Shown: positions 22,905 through 34,649 of the stretch, piece after piece
How the letters are laid out: every line of letters starts with the position of its first letter
How positions within the stretch are numbered: position 1 is the stretch's first letter
Assembly (NCBI GenBank): GCA_963971575.1
Contig: OZ020615.1
Coordinates: 61,513,379-61,577,378, forward strand
Length of the DNA stretch: 64,000 nt
Source of the DNA: Liopterus haemorrhoidalis
Taxonomy: Eukaryota > Arthropoda > Insecta > Coleoptera > Dytiscidae
Reading direction: 5' to 3'
The notes under the pieces: model-generated
The model's input: only the letters and a program-made list of their open reading frames with translations
The model's database searches: none
Told to the model about the DNA's origin: nothing
Program-made: the position numbers and the translations under genes

Positions 22905-25010
22905 ATTATATGCCAGTTTACTGACTGCCTAATAACTAGCACTATGAAAAGTTTTCACCCTCTATTTAACATCAAAACTTCCTACTATATTCACCCTAAA
23001 TTTATCCAACCACATCAGGTCACAAATCCGTATTCCAAATTAAATAACACATTTAAAAAACTAAAACATTTTCCTTGTTAAGAGTTGCATATCTGTCCAG
23101 TCTAAACCCGAAGTACCCCTGGCAAAGTAACAACCGATGGCCCGAACCCGAACCTCACTGTCTGGGGAGACATTCATTAATCTGTTATGACAGGACGGTG
23201 TTAATTACACGCTAGATCGGTAATTAGTAACGACAGACAACATGCCCCTCTCAGACATCTAACAACACTATCATACCATCTCACTTTAGTGACTTAACAC
23301 TCAATGATTTTATGTTTTGTTTATTTCATTTCATCGCAAATGTTCCTCTTTTTTTCTTAATTTATCGGATGAGTTGACTGGTTGGGATGATTTTTTGAAT
23401 TGGAAATTGATACAAGATGTTGACATTTTGCAAGTTAAAACAAATAAGTATTTTTTAACGGATGAACTTTCAATGATAAAAATCTTTTCAAACTCCAAAT
23501 ACGAGAAAGGTTCTAAATTGACAGGAATTTTATTTTTTTCTAAACTTAATTGAAGACCTACTGCTAAATGTTTTATATTCATTATTGTATGTTACCAATA
23601 AGATCAAAGAAGAAGAGGGGAAGGCCCACAAACACCTGGCAAAAGAAATGCTGAGCATAGTGAAAATGGGTGTTCTTGGTGTGATATAAATTCTTTTGCA
23701 AAAAATAAATTATTAAAATAGTTTTTTTAGTTTAAATTTTGAAAGACAAGAGTAGAATTTACGATCATACATTATATGATTTGTTTAAAATATTGTCACC
23801 GCTTATCTCAAGTACATGATCGAATATTTACACAGAGGTTGATATGCGACCATATATTTTCAGTGAAATGGACTCGTAGGTAGAGTCAAAATTAATTATT
23901 TGGGTTTATGAATTATTGGGGATAAAAATATAAGTCTTTAAGATAAGTTAAAAGGTTTTTGTTGTTAATTGGAGAGCTGATTATTTTTACAACCACAAAA
24001 AATGGGTTAAGAGATCAAATTTTTAGTTTTAAGAAAAGGGCTCGGAAAATCTTGTGAGAGACGGGGAGTCGTGAGTAAACCTTCACCAGAGTCGGACAAA
24101 CCTCCCAAGCATTTTTTGGTTCAGAAACTTGGTAGCGTGTAGAGAACCAGAAGTACTCTGAAAGTATTGAGGACAGTAAATGAATTGAACGAACCTCGAT
24201 AACGGGTTAAACACTGTGAGTGTTGTGAGGTGTTTAACGGCTTGTGAGGTGAAACGGTAATTGTGAGGTTTTGTTTTGAGTGTCTCTCATGGGATTTCGT
24301 AGCATTTAATTGTAAGTTCTAGTGTAGTCTTTAATTTAAACCTTAATTAAACATTAAACGTAGATTAAGTAAAGTGCACACTTTAATTCAAACAATCTTA
24401 TTTCTGTCATAAAAACTCTAAGCAACCCACCGGCGGAATTTTCAGACTTGATTCTGCTCGCAAGTCTTGGAACCCACTATGTGGAAGAGCCTTAGTAAGT
24501 ACCATAAAGTACAATGAAAATATTAAAATTCATTCAGCCAGCCGTGACGTTTCGACCGATCCTATTAATGCCCCCACTGAGGAAGCGATGGATGTTGTGC
24601 AAAATTAACTGCATCGGCAATCGAAAAATTATTTTCGGCGGGAATATGGAAGCTACCACAGAGATGTGATAATATATATACTGAATTAAATATATATTTC
24701 TTGGTTGGTATCTTTTTAAATATCTGGCATTCTTGTTGAGTCATCTGTTGAATAAATATGGAAAATTAAAATTGGTTTTTCATTCATAAGTCTAATAGAT
24801 TCAAAGATATCTATTTCTATTTGGGAAATATTTTTATATATTACATTCCAATGCAAATAAAACAAAATATTTGAGAATAACTCATGGTTAAGACCATCTT
24901 TTGATAAATTATTTAACACGGGAATCTGTCACTTAAAATAATTCATGATTTAGATTTCCTAGCTGTTAGACTTATTTGTATAAAACAGTAATCTGGCATA
25001 CCGATATATA
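22905..25010. other. AT-rich non-coding stretch
   Basis: No gene recognised. Bases 23610-23640 read RRRGRPTNTWQKK, a possible crumb of an RTE-like LINE. Family F copy 2 lies near 24300-24492. Confidence 0.35.
24300..24492 (-). repeat. Dispersed repeat family F, copy 2
   Basis: The complement of 24440-24492 matches 15398-15448 nearly base for base; similarity fades towards 24300. See copy 1. Confidence 0.55.
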
Positions 25011-25012
25011 TA

Positions 25013-26321
25013 CAAGGTGTCTCAAAAGAAATTTTATATTTATTTAGCTTACTGCGTGAACGCAACGTATCCGAGGGGCGCGGGGGTTATGTCAATCGGT
25101 AGCCTGGATCTTGGGAATTCAATCGCTATGGAGCGTTTCTCGGGAGCAGACCGCGCGTTATGCGTGCGAGAGTTTTACAAAAACGGTGATTCGGCGACTG
25201 TAGCGCGTAGAAAATTCTGCAGTATTCGAGGTTTTCGCCACTTAAATGATGCCCCAAGCATTCCTTTCGTTCGACATTGGGTTAAAAAGTTTGAAGAGAC
25301 TGGTACAACGCTGGATAAATCAAAATCCGGGCGACCTAGGTCATCAAGAACGGTAGAAAACGTGGATAATGTTAATCAGTCTGTTCGTGACGACCCGAAC
25401 CTTTCAGTTCGGAAGCGAGCATGTGCTTTAAATGTGCATAGATCATCATTACATCGCATTATGCATAAAGACCTAAAGCTGCACCCCTACAAAATTCAAT
25501 TGGTGCAAGAATTAAAGCCCCAAGATACCAGTCAGAGGCTTAATTTCGTAAATCAGGTGATTGAGCGATTTTCAACGTTTACCAACATTTTGTTTTCGGA
25601 TGAAGCTCATTTTCATCTTAATGGCCACGTAAATAAGCAGAACTGCCGCTGCTGGAGTGCAACGAATCCGAAACGCAAACATCAGAAACCCCTACATTCT
25701 CCTAAAGTGACCGTATGGGCTGCGATGTCGGCGCGAGGAATTATCGGCCCTTACTTTTTTGAAGACGAAAGGGGGCGTGCAGTTACAGTGAATTCAGAGC
25801 GTTATGTGGAGATGGTTAGACAACTTCTTGGTACCTGAACTGCAAAACTTTCCTGGCTATAACCAAAGAACATGGTTCCAACAGGACGGAGCAACTTCAC
25901 ACACGTCCAATATGTGTTTCACGTGTTCGTGAAATTTTCTCAGGCAAATTGATCTCCCGGAGAGGTGACATAAATTGGCCTCCACGCAGTCCAGATTTAA
26001 CCCCTATGGACTTTTTCCTATGGGGTTATCTTAAATCTAAAGTTTACGCCAATAAACCGACTTCACTGGCGCATTTGAAAGAAAATATCCGTCACGAAAT
26101 GGCAGCCATCCCTGAGTCCACCTGCCGAGACGTCATAAGTAATTTTACTGTTCGATTAAATGAGTGCCGAGAACGCGAGGGTCTACATTTAGACGATATT
26201 ATTTTTAAGAAATAAATCCCCAAAAAGTGTATTTTAATAATTAATAAACATTTTTTCTATATACGGCTTACTTTTTTTTTAATCGATCCACTAAATATAA
26301 AATTTCTTTTGAGACACCTTG
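25013..26321 (+). mobile_element. DD41D mariner, copy 1
   Basis: The element is 1309 bp, flanked by TA at 25011-25012 and 26322-26323. Inverted ends of about 30 bp begin caaggtgtctcaaaagaaat; the right end is the complement. Over 95 per cent identical by eye to the copies at 34650 and 45045. Ends and length are complete, so it could in principle still be mobilised by an active transposase. Confidence 0.96.
25128..26215 (+). pseudogene. DD41D mariner transposase with two frameshifts
   Basis: Cut-and-paste transposase acting on the element's own ends. The start could be 25128 (MERFSGADRALC) or an in-frame ATG at 25089; both are conserved in all copies. Counting from MERF: helix-turn-helix about 10-60, GRPRSSRT linker 69-76, second helix-turn-helix to about 115, first catalytic Asp in LFSDEAHFH (158), second in WFQQDGATSHT (253), third in SPDLTPMDFF (295). 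There are 41 residues between the last two, hence DD41D. Full length would be 362 residues. Relative to copy 2, an extra G near 25813 closes the frame after YVEMV, and a two-base loss near 25915 shifts it again. All three catalytic residues are present in the DNA but not in one frame. Confidence 0.93.
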
Positions 26322-26604
26322 TATATATATTATTAAAATGATTAATTATCAAGAATTAAATTGGTAACTGGTAAAAAAATATATATATAAATGTGGGGAG
26401 AATGGACTAAAGTGTGGACTGCTTACTTCTATATTGGACTCATCAGATCAAATGATTTTCGCTCATTCATCAGGTGTTCAATTTAACCCTAGCCGGACCA
26501 AAATAATTTAGATTTTTTTGTGACCAAAAATGGGTCATACGTGACCCACTTTTCAAAATGTGCTTAAGACCCATATTTCAAGTTTTATATTTATGTCCAC
26601 TTAA

Positions 26605-26720
26605 GGGGCCTATTCTGTAACTTTTAACAAGATCTTAAGATGTTAATTTTACTTGTACATAGTATGTTTTCATAGTAACCTGTCAATTTAACACCATGTC
26701 AAAAATCACAGAATAGGGTC
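26605..26720. mobile_element. Small Harbinger-like MITE in piggyBac
   Basis: The element is 116 bp with ends ggggcctattctgt and complement of gaccctattctgtg, flanked on both sides by taa, the 3-bp duplication typical of Harbinger elements. It lies within the piggyBac element at 26487. Confidence 0.75.
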
Positions 26721-26891
26721 TAAATAATTTAATTTTGAATAATAAAAGTGAGTAAAGCATCATAAAAAAAATTATTTATGACATTGCCAACTTACATGAA
26801 AATCAAACAGAATTCATAAATGTAATATATAACAAAATATAATAGTTACATAGACACAAAAATATAATTACATATAACATATCAGAAGAAT

Positions 26892-27260
26892 TTATTCTCC
26901 ATCTTCATCTTTTTGGCAGTAATTGCAAGTAATTTGTTTTATTGCTATTACAGTTAAATGTTTTGGACAAACGAATTTATTGCATTTGTCACATTTCTTT
27001 GCATATTTGTTATCATTTCCATGGCAACTAAAACAACGGCCTCGTTTATTTCCTGAACTGCTCGGATCTTTTGTAATATTAATAATAATAATATTATAAT
27101 ACAAACAGAACAGTATCTTAGCTCGGTCGATTGAGATATGATGAAAAAGCAACTGTGAAACTAATAAACTTGTCAAAACTTGCATTATTGCAGGTGTGTA
27201 ATTACGCATTACGTATTGATATAAGACATTACTAACAAATCCCAAAATCGGGTCAGGTTA
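26892..27260 (-). pseudogene. piggyBac transposase C-terminal domain
   Basis: A 117-codon open frame ends with a cysteine-rich domain: RGRCFSCHGNDNKYAKKC, then DKCNKFVCPKHLTVI and TCNYC. The C-x2-C...C-x2-C...C-x2-H...C-x2-C spacing is that of the piggyBac C-terminal zinc-binding (RING/PHD-like) domain used in end recognition. The upstream part (GFVSNVLYQY, LLVSQLLFHHIS) is hydrophobic. The DDD catalytic core is absent, so it cannot cut DNA. It runs antiparallel to the neighbouring DD41D mariner and is AT-rich like the rest of its host element. Confidence 0.88.
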
Positions 27261-27923
27261 GACCCGTACTGTAAAACAAGAAATCGGCTTGATAAAAAAA
27301 ATGTTTATCATCATAAAATAAATAGTTATAATATATAAGGAAAAGTCCTAGTACGACATTAAATAACTGTAAAAAATAAAAGGAGTTATTTAAAAAAATT
27401 CTACTTTCGGGTCAAATTTGACCCATAAATGGTCCAGCAAGGGTTAAAAGTCTTTTGGCCCACTCAAGGCGAAGATTTTTGTGTCGCTCGGTCAACAGTT
27501 GTTTTCGGTGAGCTCTTCTTCCATGCAAATTAGATTCCACTAGACGTCTTCTAATTATTCTAGAAGAAACATTCGAGATGATGTCGAAAAAAGTTCTAGA
27601 CGCTTATGCATATCAAAAACCAAGGACAATGCGCAATAAGACTTAAAAATCTTTTGAAATAACAACTTTGAAATATTTATTTGGCTTATTAAATTCAAAA
27701 ATTCAAGTATATCAAAATAATTTATAAGTATGCAATTAAATTAAAATTTCAGATATTGAAATTTATTTTATGATCTGTAAAATGGACCATATCCCTATAT
27801 AATAATTATTAAACAAATTACATGAAACATTTTAATATTCCCATAAATATACAAAATAGTTTATATAGCGTCGATAATTTTTAAATATCTGCAATAAATT
27901 TTTAAAACTTAATTAATAAAAAA

Positions 27924-28602
27924 TCAGCTGTGGCCACCACAGGACCGACCGCCATCATAAAGTTCTTATATAAAATAATGTATTTATTTAGCAGCAGAGT
28001 AGAAATAACTTGGCCTAATATTTTCTAACAGAGATATTATTTATCATGACCATGGAAATGTTACATATAAGTATGAAAAAATTTTAAGACTTGGAATTTC
28101 GAAAAATTTTACAAAAATTATTCGAAATATTTTCGTTTTATCAAAAAATGTCTCAAATAAAAGTTATTAATTATTGCTTTTATAGCAATTTTTGTCCAAT
28201 AAATTTTTTCAAAATATTTTTCTGTTGTGAAATATTCACAAAAATCTTAAAATCGACACGAGTAAACTCCCATTTTTTATCAACCGATTTTTACTAAAAG
28301 TTGATCAACTCGTGCCATTGATGGCAGAAGCTCAAATATGAAGTTTCATAAAAATCCTTTCAGCCGAATTTGCTCTGCACGTGTACACAGACGGACAGAC
28401 AGACGGACGGACAGACAGACGGACAGACAGACAGACAGGCGGACAGACAGACAGACGGACAGACAGATCGACAGACATCATGCTAAAAATAGTTGAAACG
28501 TTATGTAGGGACCTCAATTCGTGGAGATCCATCGAAATCTCGAAATGTCAAAATCGGTATGATCACAATACCTCCCTTATATATGTTGACGGTCGGTAAA
28601 AA
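27924..28602 (+). repeat. Dispersed repeat family A, copy A2 (long form)
   Basis: Same start (tcagctgtggccaccacagg) and end (gttgacggtcggtaaaaa) as A1, with a longer (gaca)n tract at 28386-28474. The tract opens frames on both strands rich in TDRQ/SVRP that are not genes. Confidence 0.88.
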
Positions 28603-28619
28603 GAAATTGGACATGGCAG

Positions 28620-28945
28620 TGTCAGGCAAAAATCGCTTCAAAATAATTTATTTTACAAAAATAAAATTTTGATCGTTAATCCACATACTAAGCACTTTCA
28701 TTTGATACGCTACTCAGAATTTTAAAAAAATATTTTTTTTTTCGATTAGCACATATTTGTCTACATTTTTAAGGGAATATGTTTTTTAGATGTTTTAGTA
28801 TTTTCCTATGTGTGGGTCAAAGAGTTGTCTAAGCATGCCAAATTTCAACTCTCTAGGTTTAGCCGTTTGGCTATAATTTTTACAGACGACAAAATGACGG
28901 TATAAGGATTTTTTGGTCATACCTACAAAATCCTAAAAACAAGTT
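28620..28945 (+). repeat. Dispersed repeat family B, copy 1
   Basis: Shares tgtgggtcaaagagttg, ccaaatttcaa, ttagccgtt, acagacgacaaaatgacg and cctacaaaatcctaaaaac with 40840-41435, and inverted with 56353-56620. It lies directly after A2 here, and a B copy follows A3, so the two may be parts of one larger unit. Confidence 0.75.
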
Positions 28946-29900
28946 GAACAAATCTGATTTCTAATAGCTGTAGTATCCATTCCTGCTTAGGTGCTCATAA
29001 ATCCGTTACTTTTCCTTTACATATTTGTTTTTAGCGATAAGTTGGTCACTAACATTGTAGGCCGCTAAACATACTATAATAATGAAGTATAATTTATTAC
29101 ATTTACAATTATTGATGCAGTTTAATATAATAATTTAGTGTCACAATATATGGGTTTACTATTCGGTTGATTTATTTATAACTAAGGATTAATTTCACGA
29201 TTTAATTCCATAACAAAATATAATATATTGTGAATAAAATTTTATTTAAAATATTTAAGCTTCTGTTAAATTTATTAGTATGATATTTTTATTATTTAAA
29301 CGCTAGTTAATTTAATTCTTTATGCAATGTTATTTAATACTATTAAAAGATGAATAAATATTACTAAATTCCAAGAGGATTTACTTACCAATGATATTGA
29401 AAACAAGCTTATGATTCAATCTAAAAGATTTTCAAAATCCAATGTTTTTATTCGATTGGAGAGAGAAAAATTAATATTTTTCGGTTTCAGTCTGTCGTTG
29501 GTAATTACTGATTTAAAAACGTATATGACAAAAATTGTTTAAAATAAGAAAACAAATCTTTTTTGTTCTATAAATTTTTTCAATTGGATAAATACTACTT
29601 AAAAAATTATTTGATATTAACAACAACAAATGTAAAAGTTAAAAGTTAATTAAAAGAACATTTTTATTATTTCTGATTGCATTTTAAATATATGTACGTG
29701 TATATTAACTATAAAAGACAATTACAATTTTTTTCTGAACTATAAACAATTATGTCGGGAAAAATGTTGACGTATTATTTGTTTCTACACAAAACTATAT
29801 AAATATAAAAGTCATTTGAAACCCATAAATATATTTAAAAAATTACAGAACTTGTGTAGGGGTACAAACAAGTTTCCGCTGTTTTCTATCAAAAATTAGG
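28946..29900. other. AT-rich non-coding stretch
   Basis: No coding or repeat recognised. Confidence 0.35.
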
Positions 29901-29924
29901 AATTTATTGTGAAAGAACGGTACA

Positions 29925-30965
29925 TTATGTTTTATTCAAAGTATTGTCCATCACTAGCCACTACTTTTTCCCATCTTTCTGGCAGCATTCGGATACCACG
30001 TCGGAAGAATTCTTCATCTTTTGAGGCTATCCACGAATCGAACCAATTTTTGGTATCTTCATATGATGTAAAGCGCTGCTCAGACCATGTGCCATCGACC
30101 GGAACAAGTCATAATCGGAAGGGGCAATGATTCTGGTTAATACGGCGGGTGGGGTAGGACTTCTCAATTAAGTGTTTCCAAATAGGTTTTGACCTCCGCC
30201 GCAACATGCGGACGAGCATTATCATGTAGGAGAATAATTCTGCCGTGTCTGGAGTAGTAATGGGTGCGTTTTTCCTTGAATGCTCGGTTCAATCTCATTA
30301 ATTGTGTTCGGTAGAGAGCTCCAGTAATAGTTTCGTTCGGTTTGAGCAACTCATAATACACGACACCAAGCTGATCCCACCAAATACACAACAAGAGTTT
30401 TTTTCCATGAATATTCGGTTTGGCTGTCAATGTTGAAGCATGGCCAGGTGGTCCCCATGATTTTTTCTTCTTTGGGTTATCGTAGTGGATCAATTTTTCA
30501 TCACTATACGATGCAAAAAAACCTTTCTTTTATGCCTGGCAAGCAGCACTTCACACCTGCAAAATCGGCGTTCAACGTCACTCGGTTTCACTTCATATGG
30601 AACCCAATTTCCTTGTTTTTGACTCATTCCCAACGATTTTAAACGATGTGAAATTGCTTGTTGAGTCACTTGTAATGTAAGTGCAAGTTCTTCTTACATT
30701 TGGCGCGAGTCTTCCTCCGATAATACTTCCAATTCCGTGTCTTCGTACACTTTCGGTCTTCCACTACGTTCTTTGTCTTCCACGTCAAACTCACCATTTT
30801 TAAACTTTTGAAACCACACACGACACCTTCTCTCACTTAAAGCAGCCTTATCATATGCTTCTACAAGCAATCGATGCGCCTCATCTGCAGATTTTTTTCA
30901 AATTAAAGAAGTAAATCAAAAGTTTTTTGGCACTTTCTTTGAAACCACTACTACTTTAGCATTTC
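29925..30965 (-). pseudogene. Degenerate DD34D mariner transposase
   Basis: Minus strand, N to C: ADEAHRLLVEAYDKAALSER and RRCRVWFQKFKNGEFDVEDK, ERSGRPKVYEDTELE, LALTLQVTQQAISHRLKSLG, the first catalytic block in WIHYDNPKKKKSWGPPGH (Asp retained as YDN; acid upstream unclear), LLCIWWDQLGVVYYELL, IILLHDNARPHVAAEVKTYL (second Asp), then a stop in LN*EVLPHPPY and, in another frame, APSDYDLF (third Asp), ending ASDGQYFE. The spacing suits DD34D mariner. At least three frame breaks. Terminal repeats could not be paired. Confidence 0.87.
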
Positions 30966-30969
30966 TCTT

Positions 30970-32230
30970 ATCTTTTGATATATTGACTATTACTAATTTT
31001 ATTTAAAATTATTAGGTTTGTATAAGAAAATTGTAATCTGTAGAGGTTATACGTATCGTTAAACTTTCATAGTTAAGCTTCAAATTAAATTAAATTAAAG
31101 ATCCACTCCCACACAATTACACTACAAAAACTTAATAAACCCATTTAAAATCCCTAACAAAGATACTGATAAGAGTCCGGAAACCTCACAATACATACAA
31201 TAAAACCAAAAGAACCCTAATAACAGAAGCAGCGCGGTAGAAAATTGGCTTTTGATGTGCGGTGTATAAGTTGACATACCACAGTACAACCCCAGTTGAT
31301 TTACATGTCGTGTGAAGTTGCCGGTGACGGTCGTGTGGGCAAACATCGCATACTGCCTAGTCACTGTACATTGTACGGGGCAATATGCTTGCATGATCTG
31401 ATATAAATGTTGGGAGACCGCTACTGCTGTGCACTGCCTCTGATATATACTTATCTACATATACCCTATATAAATTCATTACATTTTAAACAGTTATATT
31501 GTAATTAATTTATTTATAGGTATACTAGTGTAGAATAATACAGTTAAGAGATTGCTAACTTTCATATATATATATATTGATAAAAAATACCCGGTATGTG
31601 CGCGTCGCGTAATTCTTATTAAGTAGCGGAGGTGGGTAGTAACTCGGTATGATGCAGCCGTCATTTGTGAGTTAATTGCTGCTAAGTTTGTTTCGCTATG
31701 TTATTGTGTTTATAGCGGTTTTTGTAATGCGATTATTTTACCCAAGCAATTTTTAAGCAAGCCTGTAGCTGCAACTGTTAAATCGTCTGTACGTGCAGTT
31801 TGACCGCTGAGCAAGGGCACAAACGTGAGTTCAATTCCTGGTTATGTCAAATAATTTGTGTAAAAAATATTTATACAAATTACAGGTTCTGTATAGCCGT
31901 TCACAACCGGCTATAAACTGTAGGTGCCTTTCTGTGTACGCTAAACAATGGATGTAATACTGATATTACTCCTGAATGTACATAGATTGAAAATATGGTC
32001 ATGAAACCTGGAAACAGGAGGCGTAATCTCAACTCGGGCTACCGCGCCAATGATGATGTAGATGAATTTTTAAAATAAACCGGATTAAAGTACAATGTAA
32101 CTGTGGGAAATGTTGTTTCAAACTGATGATTTGAATTTTTAGAAAACACACTTTGCAGAAGATGCTGTGATACGAATTTCGTGTTTTAAGTGGTTTGTTC
32201 ATAATGGGAAATAAAAGTATTGCCGTCAAA
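30970..32230. other. No recognisable gene
   Basis: Bases 31130-31430 and 31590-31850 are more balanced in composition than neighbouring DNA. A 90-codon minus-strand frame (31122-31394) ends in a hydrophobic stretch but has no family I know. Possible single-copy DNA. Confidence 0.3.
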
Positions 32231-32234
32231 ATCG

Positions 32235-32945
32235 GAGTGAAACAAACCTTCCTACTATCTCTATTATTTAATACCGTATTGGAGTTCTTCGAAATGCTCT
32301 CACAGAACACAGAGGCATACAGTAGGACTTTCAAAACCGTTTGGAAGATTTGAGCTATGCAGACGATTTATGACTTCTGTTACATAATTACGAAGATATG
32401 CAAGCCAAACTTAAAAGTATAAGTACTTTGGCAAATTTAGTTGGCTAAAGCATTCGGCTTGTTGAAAGAAGTCTGGAAATCCAATAAGATCTCTCGCAAC
32501 TCTAAGGTCTGTATATTTAAAACCAATTTAAATCTGTTTTGATGTATGGCTGCGATCTTGGAAAGCAACTAAAGAAATTACCCATAAACTCCAAGTTTTT
32601 ATTAACAGATATCTGCGCAGAATTTTTCATTGGTTGGTCAGATCATATTCCCAATGCTCATATTTGGGAATCGACAGCACAAAAACCTATCCACTTAGAA
32701 ATTCAAGCAAGTGGAACTAGATTGGGCATACCCTCCGAAAGGCAGTAAACGACATCTTTAGAATGGCATTAGAGTGGAACCCTCAGGGAAGCCGTCGTAG
32801 AGGTCGCCCTATATCCACATAGAATAGAACAATATACAAAGAACTTGATCTTGACGGAACTACTGGCGCCAGGTGAAGAGGTTTGCTCTTCACAGAACCC
32901 GATGGCGCGAGTTTGTAAAGCGAGGAGATCTAGAACATAATATTT
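32235..32945 (+). pseudogene. RTE/CR1-like LINE reverse transcriptase fragment
   Basis: Frames in order: FNTVLEFF, RLEDLSYADDL (catalytic YADD, followed by a stop), NYEDMQAKLKS, SVLMYGCDLGKQLKKL, FIGWSDHIPNAHIWES, AQKPIHLEIQ, a terminal [19 protein letters not shown] block and RTRWREFVKRGDLE. This is the thumb and C-terminus of an RTE-type LINE. Many stops and shifts. 5'-truncated. Confidence 0.82.
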
Positions 32946-33900
32946 ATATAAGTGGTTTGTATCTTTTAAAGATGATAGAATTTTAATGAACGTGATGAGA
33001 ACTGTTTTTAAACTGGACCTGATCGAAGAGCAGCTTTTCTGTGTGAAATATTTATTTCAAACTTGAAAAGACAGCGATAGAAATATTTTATAGACGATAT
33101 TAGGGCATTTTGAATGTGGTAGAAATTCAATCAAAGATGATAGGAGATCGACTAGGCCTGCAATTTCTAAAATTCGCCGTGAATTCGTACCAATAAATAT
33201 AGAGAATTATTTGAACCAGTAAAGAAGAAATGGCTTGATAATTGGAACACAAAATGTGTTTCCAGAAGTGGAAAAGACCCTGCTAGCGATGTATACCCGC
33301 AGAACGCCAATATTTCGACGATAATAATTTAAATGTAAAATAATTACTTATAAAGATACTAGCTAATAGCTATGGTCCTAAAATTAAACGCTTCAAAATA
33401 ATGACAAGTTCCAAATATCCTTGTTGAAAATGGAGGCAATTAAATAAATCATGACTTAATCACAGAAACCAGGTGTAAAAAATGACCACTTTCAACGATA
33501 ATAACCCGATAACATTTATTCACAGTATATAATTTCTAACATTGATCAAAGAAGTAAAATAAAATCAGTGTTTAATTCTACGGCCATTAAGCTATAATTA
33601 CACCAGATATAATTAACATTTTATTAAACTAAAAAAAACAAGGTTGTAGAAGAAATGACTGACACGATATGAGGGTGGAATATGAAGGAATGAGATGATC
33701 ATGAGGAAATATGAAAAAGTTTAGATATTTTTTGGGCATGAAATATGTTATATGTTTGTAGACACAGTATCTATAGTATAATTTGAAATTTATTGAAAAA
33801 TACCACATTAGACTGTTGCCAGTCTGTGCGTGGATCATCGATACAACATTATATAATATTTTCTGAATACAATTGATTTTTTTTATACAATTACAATACA
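32946..33900. other. AT-rich; one doubtful mariner crumb
   Basis: Bases 33105-33175 encode FECGRNSIKDDRRSTRPAIS, similar to the linker of mariner helix-turn-helix domains, too short to be sure. Nothing else. Confidence 0.3.
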
Positions 33901-34649
33901 ATTTATATAATTAATGTGTCACATTTACAAATAACTTTTGCAAAAGCGTTTCGCCCATTTATTATATCTGATGTTCGTTATGTCCAATTCTATACCTTCA
34001 CTTTGCAAAAATACTTGAAAATTATTATGTAGTGTGGGAATTAAATATACAAAGTACTTCTAACCAATATTTTTATACATTTTAGGTGCCTTGGCCACTG
34101 ATTTATTTCTGGTTCTGTAATCATGTGTGAAATATGTAATCACTTGAGGATATTTTTTAATGTATTTCAATATTGTTAAGGCATATAGCTGATTTATATT
34201 TGAAACCGGTGAATCTTTGAACAATTTTTCAAAGGGGTAACGCATAGTTTTTTTATTTATTAATTTTAAAATAATTTTCTGTATTATTTAGATTTGTTTG
34301 TAAATGCGTTTCAGCAGCGCCACCCCAAGCTATCAGACCGTACAAAAGAAGAGATTGTACTAGTCCGTAATAAAATGTATATAAAATTTTAAGTGGCATA
34401 AAATCCCTCAGTTTTTTAAATAAATGAAAAGTTTTTCTAGCACTTTTGCAAGGTACGATATGTGCTCATCCCATCTCATATTTTTATCTGTATATATATT
34501 CCAAGATATTTGGTTTTTTCAGTTTTCAATATTTTACAATCACATGTACAATTATTATCTACTATACAACTATCTATATGCAAAGTTAAATAATCAAAAT
34601 TTAAACAATCAATAATCAAATAGTCAAAATTTGGTTGGGTATTGTTATA

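Larger units (their letters stand above)
26487..27443 (-). mobile_element. piggyBac deletion derivative
   Basis: The element is 957 bp, flanked by TTAA at 26483-26486 and 27444-27447. Inverted ends ccctagccggacc and complement of cccttgctggacc match the piggyBac terminal pattern. Palindromic gacccatttttggtca/gggtcaaatttgaccc motifs lie just inside each end. It retains only the last part of the transposase and contains a nested 116-bp MITE. Confidence 0.93.

Noticed and set aside
24550..24580. gaaacgtc on the minus strand as a ribozyme end
   Set aside because: The required CTGATGA block is absent; the nearby word is ctcagtg.
28332..28599. Frames rich in TDRQ or SVRP
   Set aside because: Direct translation of the (gaca)n microsatellite in repeat A2.
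31800..31850. tRNA-like gagttcaattcctgg
   Set aside because: No A box at the right distance and no cloverleaf.
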